Origin: an uncultured Coriobacteriaceae bacterium
GTDB taxonomy: Bacteria > Actinomycetota > Coriobacteriia > Coriobacteriales > Eggerthellaceae
Direction of reading: 5' to 3'
Assembly: GCA_900552585.1 (NCBI GenBank)
Contig: USAB01000037.1
Location: 1-15,857, forward strand
DNA length: 15,857 nucleotides
Shown here: positions 1 to 6,928 of the stretch, one piece after another
Layout: each line of letters begins with the position of its first letter
Position numbering within the stretch: position 1 is the stretch's first letter
Program-made: the position numbers and the translations under genes
Notes under the pieces: model-generated
Databases searched by the model: none
Told to the model about the DNA's origin: nothing
What the model saw: only the letters and a program-made list of their open reading frames with translations

Positions 1-254
1 CACAGTGGCTCAAGGAGAACGACGAAGTCACGCTGCTGTATGCGGGCGATGAGCTCATCGGTCTCGAGCCGCAGATGTTCGTCGAACTCGAGGTTACCGA
101 TACCGAGCCGGGCTTCAAGGGCGATACGGTCCAGGGCGGCACGAAACCCGCAACGCTCGAAACCGGCGCGACCATCCAGGTTCCCATGTTCATCGACAAG
201 GGCGATATCCTGCGTATCGATACGCGCGATGGCCGCTATGTTACTCGCGTCTAA
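1..254 (+). CDS. efp: Elongation factor P, C-terminal part (5' end outside window)
   Basis: EF-P binds the ribosome next to the P-site tRNA and relieves stalling at polyproline stretches. The first whole codon is at position 3, and 83 residues remain before a TAA at 252-254. They cover the middle and C-terminal OB domains. Recognisable family segments are GDTVQGGTKPATLETGA, then a stretch like QVPMFIDKGD, and the typical ending RIDTRDGRYVTRV. The N-terminal KOW domain, with the modifiable loop residue, lies outside the window, so the type of EF-P modification cannot be judged. Leucine codons here are CTC-rich (5 CTC, 3 CTG), unlike most genes further right. In Bacillus efp also lies upstream of accB-accC, which fits the gene that follows. 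Identification is secure; only the missing start is unknown. Confidence 0.95.
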   Translation, partial: QWLKENDEVTLLYAGDELIGLEPQMFVELEVTDTEPGFKGDTVQGGTKPATLETGATIQVPMFIDKGDILRIDTRDGRYVTRV

Positions 255-287
255 TCTCTGTTTCGATAACGAAAATACCTTTGATTG

Positions 288-308
288 CGAGGCGCGTAAG
301 GCGCCTCG
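288..308 (+). promoter_or_regulatory. 8-bp perfect dyad between efp and the carboxylase operon (terminator or operator)
   Basis: CGAGGCGC (288-295) and GCGCCTCG (301-308) form a perfect 8-bp inverted repeat around GTAAG. It starts 33 nt after the efp stop. No run of T follows, so it is a poor intrinsic terminator. It sits where the -35 box of the TATAAT at 314-319 would lie, so a repressor operator is an equal alternative. No known operator type was recognised. Confidence 0.4.
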
Positions 309-313
309 TGTCG

Positions 314-319
314 TATAAT
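314..319 (+). promoter_or_regulatory. Probable -10 box of the carboxylase-accC-asp23-nusB-xseB-dxs operon
   Basis: A perfect TATAAT lies 62 nt before the TTG start at 382. No convincing -35 lies 16-18 bp upstream, because that stretch is filled by the GC-rich dyad at 288-308. TTGATT at 281-286 is 27 bp away, too far. Transcription would start near 326, giving a leader of about 55 nt. An activator, or a dyad-binding regulator, could explain the missing -35. Confidence 0.5.
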
Positions 320-381
320 GGTCGTTCACTATCATGCAACCCGACCGTACGGGTGCTCTTTGACAAGGAGGTGCGAGTCAC

Positions 382-2268
382 TTGGCAAAACTTCAACTTA
401 TGGACACAACGATCCGCGACGGACAGCAGAGTCTTTGGGCAACACGTATGTCGATCGGAGATATGCTGCCCATTTTGCCCAAGATGGATCGCGTTGGATA
501 CTGGGCCATCGAGGCCTGGGGCGGTGCAACATTCGACACCTGCCTACGCTTTTTGGACGAAAATCCTTGGGATCGTCTGCGACTCATCAAGTCAAAAACG
601 CCGAACACTCGCTTATCCATGCTCTCGCGTGGACAGAACCTTGTGGGCTACAAGCATTATTCCCGCGAGATCTGCTTTCGTTTCATCGAGGCAGCACACC
701 GAAATGGCATCGATGTCTTCCGCGTGTTCGACGCGTTGAACGATATCCGCAATGTGGTGGATAACGCCGAAGCCATCAAGGAGTGCGGAGCCCACTTCGA
801 AGGCGCGATTTCTTACACGGTATCGCCTGTTCATACGCTCGATAGCTTCCTTGAATACGGTCAGCAGCTCAAAGATCTGGGTGTCGATTCCATCGCCATC
901 AAAGACATGGCGGGCATGCTCACGCCGTATCGTACCGAGCGTATCGTGAAGGCATTCAACGCCGAGATCGGTCTGCCCATTCACGTGCATTGCCACTATG
1001 TCGGCGGCATGGCACCAGCTAACATCATCAAATCCGCTGAAGCAGGCGCTGCTATCGCTGATACTGCAAGTGCTCCGCTCGCGTTCGGCAACTCGCACCC
1101 CGCGGTGGAAATGATCGTGGCCGCCCTGCAGGAGAGCCGCTACGACACGGACCTGGATCTGGACCTGCTGTTCGAGATTGCCGAATACTGGGAGGAAGTG
1201 CGCAAGCGCGGACATTACAAGCGCGGCGTTTCTTCCCTGACGCATATGCACGTGTATTCGCACCAGGTGCCGGGCGGAATGATGTCGAACCTGGTCAGCC
1301 AGCTGGAGACGCAGAATGCCCTGGACCGCCTGCCCGAGGTTATGAAGGAGATTCCCGAGGTTCGCGCCGAGGTCGGCTATCCGCCGCTGGTCACGCCCAT
1401 GTCGCAGATTGTGGGCACGCAGGCCGTGTTCAACGTGCTCACGGGCAAGCGCTGGAGCGTTGTGTCCAAGGAGATGAAGGACTACCTGTGCGGCTATTAC
1501 GGCAAGGCACCGGGACCCATCAAGCAGGAGGTTCTGGACAAGGTCGTGGGCGACTCCGAGCGCCTGGACCCGTCGGTGGCCCCGGGGTCCCTGGTCACTA
1601 CCACGTTCGACGAGGTTGCCGAAGAGATCGGCGATCTTGCGAAGACCGAAGAAGACGTCCTGATGTACGCGCTGTTCCCGAATGAGGCCCGCACGTACCT
1701 CAGCAAGCATCGCACCATCGAGCATGTCGACTTCCTCCTGGAAGAGGAGTCGAGCCAAACCAAGGAGGATGATTACGTGGACATCAACCAGATTCGCGAA
1801 CTGGTCCGCGTTGCCGAGGAAAGCGGCGTAGGCGAAATCACGGTCGAAGAGGAGGGTGCTCGCATTTCCGTGCGCATGCCCGGCTTCGCCCCTGCCGGTG
1901 CGGCTCCTGCCGCCCAGCCCGCTGTTCCCCCCGCAACTGCAGCGCCCGCGCCGAAGAAGGACGCCGCCCCTGCTGAGGACAATCATCCGGCCGGCTGGCA
2001 TGTGGTCACCTCCCCGATGGTGGGCACGTTCTACGCTGCGCCCGCTCCCGGCGAGGATCCGTTCGTGAAGGTCGGCGACGAGGTTGCCGCAAACCAGACG
2101 CTGTGCATCGTCGAGGCCATGAAGCTGATGAACGAGATCGGCGCCGAGGAAATGGGCACCGTCCGCGAGGTCTGCGTGGAAGACGGCACGCCCGTGGAGT
2201 TCGGCACGCCGCTGTTCTACATCGAGCCCCACAACACCAATGATGCTATCGGACCGGAGAACGCATAA
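382..2268 (+). CDS. Fused carboxyltransferase (pyruvate carboxylase / transcarboxylase 5S type) and AccB-type biotin carboxyl carrier
   Basis: This is a 628-residue biotin enzyme subunit. Residues 1 to about 450 form the carboxyltransferase TIM barrel of the pyruvate carboxylase B / oxaloacetate decarboxylase alpha / transcarboxylase 5S family. By family comparison the metal ligands are D13 (in RDGQQS), K174 (the lysine normally carbamylated, in AIKDMAG) and H203/H205 (HCH). Residues 466-500 look like the N-terminus of a complete AccB, followed by an Ala/Pro-rich linker (about 505-535). The C-terminal biotinyl domain has an AccB thumb (GTFYAAPAPGEDPF) and biotin site EAMKLMNE, with biotin lysine K581. 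With AccC encoded next, a two-subunit pyruvate carboxylase is the likeliest enzyme; service to an acetyl-CoA carboxylase is possible. The start is TTG at 382, after AAGGAGGTG at 365-373. The barrel motif reads DGQQS where relatives usually have DAHQS. Codon use changes sharply near 1080. The substrate is inferred. Confidence 0.88.
   Translation: MAKLQLMDTTIRDGQQSLWATRMSIGDMLPILPKMDRVGYWAIEAWGGATFDTCLRFLDENPWDRLRLIKSKTPNTRLSMLSRGQNLVGYKHYSREICFRFIEAAHRNGIDVFRVFDALNDIRNVVDNAEAIKECGAHFEGAISYTVSPVHTLDSFLEYGQQLKDLGVDSIAIKDMAGMLTPYRTERIVKAFNAEIGLPIHVHCHYVGGMAPANIIKSAEAGAAIADTASAPLAFGNSHPAVEMIVAALQESRYDTDLDLDLLFEIAEYWEEVRKRGHYKRGVSSLTHMHVYSHQVPGGMMSNLVSQLETQNALDRLPEVMKEIPEVRAEVGYPPLVTPMSQIVGTQAVFNVLTGKRWSVVSKEMKDYLCGYYGKAPGPIKQEVLDKVVGDSERLDPSVAPGSLVTTTFDEVAEEIGDLAKTEEDVLMYALFPNEARTYLSKHRTIEHVDFLLEEESSQTKEDDYVDINQIRELVRVAEESGVGEITVEEEGARISVRMPGFAPAGAAPAAQPAVPPATAAPAPKKDAAPAEDNHPAGWHVVTSPMVGTFYAAPAPGEDPFVKVGDEVAANQTLCIVEAMKLMNEIGAEEMGTVREVCVEDGTPVEFGTPLFYIEPHNTNDAIGPENA
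1762..1779 (+). promoter_or_regulatory. accB: Internal ribosome binding site and in-frame GTG for a possible free AccB (1777-2268)
   Basis: AAGGAGG at 1762-1768 lies 8 nt before GTG at 1777-1779, which is in the frame of the fusion gene. This site is stronger than most true start sites in the window. Starting there gives a 163-residue protein beginning VDINQIRELVRVAEESG, which matches where free AccB proteins normally begin (MDI-x-x-I-x-x-L). It ends at the same stop (2268) and contains the biotin lysine. The likely origin is a former gene boundary that lost its stop codon. Whether ribosomes still initiate here is inference. Confidence 0.45.
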
Positions 2269-3620
2269 TGTTCGATAAAATCCTCATCGCCAATCGCGGG
2301 GAAGTGGCACTGCGCGTTATTCGCGCCTGCAAGGAACTCGGCGTGAAGACCGTCGCGGTCTATTCCACCGAGGACAAGGACACGTACCCGGTGCAGTACG
2401 CCGACGAGGCCGTCTGCATCGGGCCCGCTCCGGCGAACAAGAGCTACCTGGTCATGCCGAATATCATCGCCGCTGCGGTGAACACCGGCTGCCAGGCAGT
2501 GCATCCGGGTTACGGATTCCTGTCCGAGAACGCGGATTTCGCCCGTGCCTGCGCGGACAACGACCTGGTATTCATCGGCCCTTCTCCCGAATGCATCGAG
2601 AGCATGGGCAATAAGAGCCAGGCGCGCGAGACCATGCAGAAGTGCGGCGTGCCCACGGTTCCCGGCAGCGACGGCGTTGTCGAGACCGTCGAGGAGGCGC
2701 GCGCGTTCGCCGAGCGCGTGGGCTATCCTGTGCTGATCAAGGCAAGCGCCGGCGGTGGCGGCAAGGGCATGCGCGAGGTGCATGACCCGGCCGACCTGGA
2801 GAAGGAGTACATGGCGGCGAAGGCCGAAGCTGCGGCGTCTTTCGCGAACGATGACGTGTACCTGGAGAAGCTGGTGCTGAAACCGCGTCATGTCGAGATT
2901 CAGGTCCTCGCAGACGATCACGGCAATCGCGTTGCGCTGTGCGAGCGCGACTGCTCCATCCAGCGCCGCCATCAGAAGCTGCTGGAGGAGGCCCCCAGCC
3001 CGGCGCTGAACGACGAGCTGCGCCGCGCTATGGGCGTGGCCGCCCTGAAGGCGGTTCGTGCTGTGGACTACCGCAATGCCGGCACCATCGAATTCCTTCT
3101 GGACCAGGACGGCAAGTTCTACTTCATGGAGATGAACACGCGCGTTCAGGTTGAGCATCCGGTGACGGAGCAGATCACGGGTGTGGACATCATCAAGGAG
3201 CAGCTGCGCATTGCCTCCGGCGAGCCCATGGAATGCGCGAAGTACGCCCCGTTCTCCCCGAACGGCCACGCAATAGAATTCCGCATCAATGCCGAGGATC
3301 CCGAACATGGGTTCCGTCCATGCCCGGGCACCATCACGAAGTTCCGCACTCCCGGTGGCCCGGGTGTGCGCCTGGAGACGTACGTGCACGAGGGATCCCG
3401 CATCTCTCCGTATTACGACTCCATGGTCGCGAAGCTCATTGTGTGGGGCTCGACGCGTGAGGAAGCCATTGCCCGCGGCCGCCGCGCACTGGACGAATTC
3501 GATATCGAGGGTATCAAGACGACGATTCCGTTCCATCAGCGCGTGCTTGAGAACGAAGCCTATAATGAGGGCAATGTGACTACCGCGTTCATCGAAACCG
3601 AGATGGGAGACTTGCTATGA
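2268..3620 (+). CDS. accC: Biotin carboxylase
   Basis: AccC uses ATP and bicarbonate to carboxylate biotin on the carrier protein. At 450 residues it is the usual length of E. coli AccC. Visible hallmarks are the N-terminal LIANRGEVALRVIRA, HPGYGFLSENADFA, the ATP-grasp glycine-rich loop KASAGGGGKGM, CERDCSIQRRHQKLLEEAPS, and the catalytic stretch MEMNTRVQVEHPVTEQITG. The start ATG overlaps the previous stop by one base (TAATG), and GGAG at 2256-2259 is well placed, so translation is coupled to the biotin carrier. It has no carboxyltransferase domain of its own. Its partner is probably the preceding fusion protein, making it the PycA-like subunit of a pyruvate carboxylase. A shared role in acetyl-CoA carboxylase cannot be excluded, since AccA and AccD are not in the window. 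Confidence 0.96.
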   Translation: MFDKILIANRGEVALRVIRACKELGVKTVAVYSTEDKDTYPVQYADEAVCIGPAPANKSYLVMPNIIAAAVNTGCQAVHPGYGFLSENADFARACADNDLVFIGPSPECIESMGNKSQARETMQKCGVPTVPGSDGVVETVEEARAFAERVGYPVLIKASAGGGGKGMREVHDPADLEKEYMAAKAEAAASFANDDVYLEKLVLKPRHVEIQVLADDHGNRVALCERDCSIQRRHQKLLEEAPSPALNDELRRAMGVAALKAVRAVDYRNAGTIEFLLDQDGKFYFMEMNTRVQVEHPVTEQITGVDIIKEQLRIASGEPMECAKYAPFSPNGHAIEFRINAEDPEHGFRPCPGTITKFRTPGGPGVRLETYVHEGSRISPYYDSMVAKLIVWGSTREEAIARGRRALDEFDIEGIKTTIPFHQRVLENEAYNEGNVTTAFIETEMGDLL

Positions 3621-3964
3621 TCGACGTTCGCAACGAGGGTATGGCCATCACGCATAGCGTGGTCGAGACTATTGTCTCGCTGGCCGTCAAGGAAATCGAT
3701 GACGTTGCCAGCATCGGAACCCCGTCTGCCAACCTCATCCATCAGGTCTTCCGCAATGCCGGCACGGATCAGGGCATCGAAGTCCATACGAACGACAAGA
3801 ACCAGCTTGAGATCACGCTGCATCTGAACGTGCGCTATGGCAAGCCTCTGCCGGACATTGCCGACGAGGTGCGCAGTGCGGTTGCTGATGCCATCACGGT
3901 TCAGCTGGGCATGGAAGTGGCCCGCGTAGATATTTACATCGACTCCATCCGCTTTGCGGATTAA
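3617..3964 (+). CDS. Asp23/Gls24 family protein (YqhY-like)
   Basis: A small 115-residue protein of the Asp23/Gls24 family. Family features are the early segment ITHSVVETIVSLAVKEIDDV (a helix starting the domain), a central beta-rich part with LEITLHLNVRYGKPLPDIAD, and the end QLGMEVARVDIYIDSIRF. There is no signal peptide or membrane segment. Its ATG overlaps the accC stop by four bases (ATGA), and GGGAG at 3604-3608 provides the ribosome site. In Bacillus the same-position gene yqhY also lies between accC and nusB, and its loss is known to select mutations affecting acetyl-CoA carboxylase. A role in tuning the biotin carboxylase is therefore a fair inference, but the molecular function is unknown. 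Family assignment is firm. Confidence 0.88.
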   Translation: MIDVRNEGMAITHSVVETIVSLAVKEIDDVASIGTPSANLIHQVFRNAGTDQGIEVHTNDKNQLEITLHLNVRYGKPLPDIADEVRSAVADAITVQLGMEVARVDIYIDSIRFAD

Positions 3965-3989
3965 CGAAAGCGGAAGAGGAAGCACATAC

Positions 3990-4661
3990 ATGGCAACGAA
4001 GCGACACGAGCGCACGCTCTCACGCCGGCAGGCTATCCAGGTTCTGTATCAGAGCGATATCCTGGACGAATCGCCGATAGCGCTGCTGGAACGCGGCGAT
4101 GCATTCATCGACGAAGCGAAGCCTTCGGAGTACGCCGATTTCCTGGTGCGGGGCACGGCGGAGCATCTTCCGGAGCTGGATGCGCATATCAAGGCGAATT
4201 CGGAGAACTGGTCTATGGACCGCATGCCCTCCGTCGATCGCGCCATCCTGCGCCTGGCCTGCTACGAGATGATGTACGTGGAAGAGGTCCCCATCTCCGT
4301 TGCAATCAACGAGGCCGTTGATCTGGCAAAGGATTTCGGCGGCGAAGATGAATCCCCGAAGTTCGTGAACGGCGTGCTGGGAAGCATCGCCACAGAACTG
4401 GAGCAGGCTCAGAACGTCCAGGATGCCGTTCAGGAGACTGCGGACGGCGCTCATGATAACGCGCCTGAGATTGCAGCGAATTCTGAAGACGCCGTCGATG
4501 CGGATGCCCAGCCCGCTGACGCAGCGGAAGCGCCGGTTGCCGACGGTTCCGAAGCTCAGCCTGTTGCCACAGATGACGTGCCGGCTGCCGACGGCTGTGA
4601 AACGAAGTCCGCCGAACCTGACAGTGCTGCCAATGCAGAAGTGGCATCCGATGCCGAATAA
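3990..4661 (+). CDS. nusB: Transcription antitermination factor NusB with a long acidic C-terminal tail
   Basis: NusB binds boxA RNA with S10 (NusE) and keeps RNA polymerase going through rRNA operons. The all-helical NusB domain covers residues 5-140: RRQAIQVLYQSDI near the start, then MPSVDRAILRLACYEM, VPISVAINEAVDLAKDF and KFVNGVLGSIATEL. The protein has 223 residues, against about 130-150 in most bacteria. The extra 141-223 is a low-complexity Ala/Asp/Glu/Pro tail with a single lysine, probably disordered and strongly negative. The start chosen is ATG at 3990, preceded by AGAGGA at 3975-3980. An in-frame TTG at 3954 would overlap the upstream gene and lacks support. The gap to the Asp23-like gene is 25 nt. 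The tail is in frame to the stop and overlaps the xseB start, so it is not an obvious frameshift product. Confidence 0.92.
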   Translation: MATKRHERTLSRRQAIQVLYQSDILDESPIALLERGDAFIDEAKPSEYADFLVRGTAEHLPELDAHIKANSENWSMDRMPSVDRAILRLACYEMMYVEEVPISVAINEAVDLAKDFGGEDESPKFVNGVLGSIATELEQAQNVQDAVQETADGAHDNAPEIAANSEDAVDADAQPADAAEAPVADGSEAQPVATDDVPAADGCETKSAEPDSAANAEVASDAE

Positions 4662-4872
4662 TCCCGACGAACCTCGTACGCTGCCCGATATGGAGGCAGT
4701 GAACGAGCGACTGAAGCAGATTGCGGATTCTGTTTCCGACGAGTCTCTTCCGCTGGAGGATGCCCTTTCGCTGTACGAGGAGGCCGTCGGGCTTGGCATG
4801 AAAGCATCCGAGCTGATAGAATCCGATATCTTGCAACGTAACGAAGTAGATAGCGAAAACGCCGAGGAGTAG
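4651..4872 (+). CDS. xseB: Exodeoxyribonuclease VII small subunit
   Basis: XseB is the small subunit that coats the XseA nuclease in exonuclease VII, which degrades single-stranded DNA. The 73-residue product has the family core: MEAVNERLKQIADSVSD, then the hallmark LPLEDALSLYEEAVGLGMKA, and a short acidic end. The start at 4651 overlaps the nusB stop by 11 nt and has only a weak ribosome site, which suggests translational coupling. ATG at 4690 is a shorter alternative. In most genomes xseA lies directly upstream. It is absent here, so the large subunit must be encoded elsewhere or be missing. Confidence 0.88.
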   Translation: MPNNPDEPRTLPDMEAVNERLKQIADSVSDESLPLEDALSLYEEAVGLGMKASELIESDILQRNEVDSENAEE

Positions 4873-4884
4873 GGGGTCAGGGCA

Positions 4885-6762
4885 ATGGAACGTATCATTG
4901 ACATGATCTCGTCCCCGCACGATCTCAAAACTCTGAATAACGCCGAGTTGAAGATTGTCGCGCAGGAGATTCGCGACCAGATTATCGAAACTACCTCGAA
5001 GAACGGCGGCCATGTGGGATCCAGCCTCGGCGCCGTTGAAACCATTTTGGCGCTGCATGCGGAGATGGACTGCCCGCAGGACAAGATCGTCTACGACGTG
5101 GGCCATCAGGCATATGCGCACAAGATTCTCACGGGACGCCTGGATCGTTTCGACACGCTGCGCCAATACGGCGGTATCTCCGGGTTCCCGAATCCTCATG
5201 AGAGCGAATACGACGTCCATTATTCCGGCCATGCCTCGGATTCGCTTTCCATTGCGCTTGGCTTGGCTCGCGCGCGCGATATGCGCGGCGGCAACGAGCA
5301 TGTGGCGGCGCTCATCGGCGATGCGGCCATTTCCGGCGGCATGGCATTCGAGGCCCTGAACCAAATCGGGCAGGACCAGACGCGCATGCTCATCGTGCTC
5401 AACGATAACGCCATGGCCATCTCGCATAATGTGGGCGCCCTGATGACGCATCTGGGCCGCCTGCGCGCCTCAAACGACTACCGCGTCCGGCGCGACAGCA
5501 TGCAGGAGGTTATGGAGAACGCCGGTCCCGCTGCGCGCATGGCGCTTGACCTGGCGCGCAATGCGAAGGATTCCGCGAAGCACTTCTTCCTTTCCGACCA
5601 GTCCATGATATTCGAGCAGCTGGGCATCCTGTGCACGGCTCCCATCGACGGCCATGACATCGTGGCGCTGCGCGAGACCATTCGCATGCTGCTGCGGACG
5701 AACGGCCCCACACTCATGCACGTGGTCACGAAGAAGGGTGCCGGATACACGCCGGCAGAAGAACATCCCGAGGCCTTCCATGGCCCGAGCGGCTTTGACA
5801 TTGCAACGGGAAAGTTGAAGGCGTCGTCTTCGAAGGCCCCGAAATATATGAACGTCTTCGGTTCGTGCCTGGAGCGCGAAGCGGAGCACGACAAGGATAT
5901 CGTCGCCATCACGGCGGCGATGAAGGACGGGACGGGCCTCTCCGGGTTTGCGAAACGGTTCCCGGACCGTTTCATCGATACGGGTATCGCCGAAGAGCAC
6001 GCCGTGGGCCTTGCAGCCGGCCTTGCGCTGGGCGGCAAGCGTCCGGTGGTCGCCATCTATTCCACGTTCCTACAACGTGCTATTGACCAGATCATCATCG
6101 ATGTGGCGTTGGCGAAGGCGAATGTGGTGTTTTGCATTGACCGGGCGGGCCTGGTAGGCGACGACGGTGCCACGCATCATGGCGCGTTCGACTTGGTATA
6201 TACGCGTATGGTCCCGAATATGCGGGTGCTGGTTCCCTCGAACGAGGAGGAGCTGGCAAACGCGCTCCATACGGCACTTGCCGGACAGGGCCCGTATGCC
6301 ATCCGCTATCCGCGCGGCGAAGCGCGCGGCGTCCCTGTGCCCGAATCGCCGATCTGCCTCGAAGAGGGCAAGAGCCGTCTGGTTCGCTTGGGCGACGACA
6401 TCGCCATCCTGGCGCTCGGTTCCATGGTTGCCAGCGCGGAGGAAGCCGCCGACATCCTGGAAGGGAAGGGCGTGCACGCCCGCGTTGTGGACCTGCGCTG
6501 GGCGAAGCCCCTCGACTGCGATGCCATACGGGGAGCGGCGGACACGAAGCTCGTCGTGACCGTTGAGGAAGGCGTTGTTTCCGGCGGTGTGGGCGAGGAG
6601 GTCCTCAGGATTCTGGCGCAGTCCGGGAAATCCGTTCCTGCGCTGACGCTGGGCATTCCCGACCAGTTCGTGGTGCATGGCAAGAAGCCGCTGCTGCTGC
6701 GCGAGATCGGGTTGGATGCCCAGGGCGTTGCGGATGCGATCCTGCACAAGCTGGGCTGCTAG
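4885..6762 (+). CDS. dxs: 1-deoxy-D-xylulose-5-phosphate synthase
   Basis: Dxs condenses pyruvate and glyceraldehyde 3-phosphate into DXP, the first step of the MEP isoprenoid pathway, using thiamine diphosphate (TPP) and Mg2+. At 625 residues it is full length. The N-terminal TPP-binding domain shows KNGGHVGSSLGAVE, YDVGHQAYAHKILTGR and VLNDNAMAIS. The central domain has DTGIAEEHAVGLAAGLA, with E370 as the expected catalytic glutamate. The C-terminal transketolase domain ends at the stop. The metal/TPP motif reads GDAAISGG at 145-152 where most homologues have GDG. The usual NDNEMSIS is NDNAMAIS. The ATG at 4885 follows AGGGGGT (4871-4877) and comes 12 nt after xseB, so dxs is the last gene of the operon. 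Its pyruvate substrate is also that of the presumed carboxylase at the operon start. Confidence 0.96.
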   Translation: MERIIDMISSPHDLKTLNNAELKIVAQEIRDQIIETTSKNGGHVGSSLGAVETILALHAEMDCPQDKIVYDVGHQAYAHKILTGRLDRFDTLRQYGGISGFPNPHESEYDVHYSGHASDSLSIALGLARARDMRGGNEHVAALIGDAAISGGMAFEALNQIGQDQTRMLIVLNDNAMAISHNVGALMTHLGRLRASNDYRVRRDSMQEVMENAGPAARMALDLARNAKDSAKHFFLSDQSMIFEQLGILCTAPIDGHDIVALRETIRMLLRTNGPTLMHVVTKKGAGYTPAEEHPEAFHGPSGFDIATGKLKASSSKAPKYMNVFGSCLEREAEHDKDIVAITAAMKDGTGLSGFAKRFPDRFIDTGIAEEHAVGLAAGLALGGKRPVVAIYSTFLQRAIDQIIIDVALAKANVVFCIDRAGLVGDDGATHHGAFDLVYTRMVPNMRVLVPSNEEELANALHTALAGQGPYAIRYPRGEARGVPVPESPICLEEGKSRLVRLGDDIAILALGSMVASAEEAADILEGKGVHARVVDLRWAKPLDCDAIRGAADTKLVVTVEEGVVSGGVGEEVLRILAQSGKSVPALTLGIPDQFVVHGKKPLLLREIGLDAQGVADAILHKLGC

Positions 6763-6770
6763 AGCCGTTC

Positions 6771-6805
6771 GCGGGCCTTATAGGTAAGGCCCGCATTGTC
6801 ATTTT
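6771..6805 (+). terminator. Intrinsic terminator after dxs
   Basis: GCGGGCCTTA (6771-6780) and TAAGGCCCGC (6785-6794) form a perfect 10-bp stem around TAGG. The T-rich ATTGTCATTTT follows. It starts 8 nt after the dxs stop and closes the six-gene operon. The T-tract is interrupted, so efficiency is uncertain. Confidence 0.8.
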
Positions 6806-6913
6806 CAACAGCACTGCAGCGCATGCCGATGACCCTTCGGAATGGGCGCTCGGCAAAAACTGTGCAGGCCGTGCGAATCGTGCGTAAACATGCGGTAAAC
6901 AGGCTGGAGTCTA

Positions 6914-6922
6914 TGCTACTAT
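6914..6922 (+). promoter_or_regulatory. Extended -10 promoter of rpsA
   Basis: TGCTACTAT is an extended -10 (TGn plus TACTAT at 6917-6922). No clear -35 lies 17 bp upstream. Transcription would begin near 6929, leaving a leader of about 130 nt before the TTG start at 7062. Confidence 0.5.
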
Positions 6923-6928
6923 GAACAG

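Noticed and set aside
613..2232. 539-codon - strand frame opposite the carboxylase fusion
   Set aside because: Rich in His, Arg and Leu with no motif, as expected for an antisense shadow of a conserved enzyme.
2217..3536. 439-codon - strand frame opposite accC
   Set aside because: Antisense shadow; accC on the + strand carries all family motifs.
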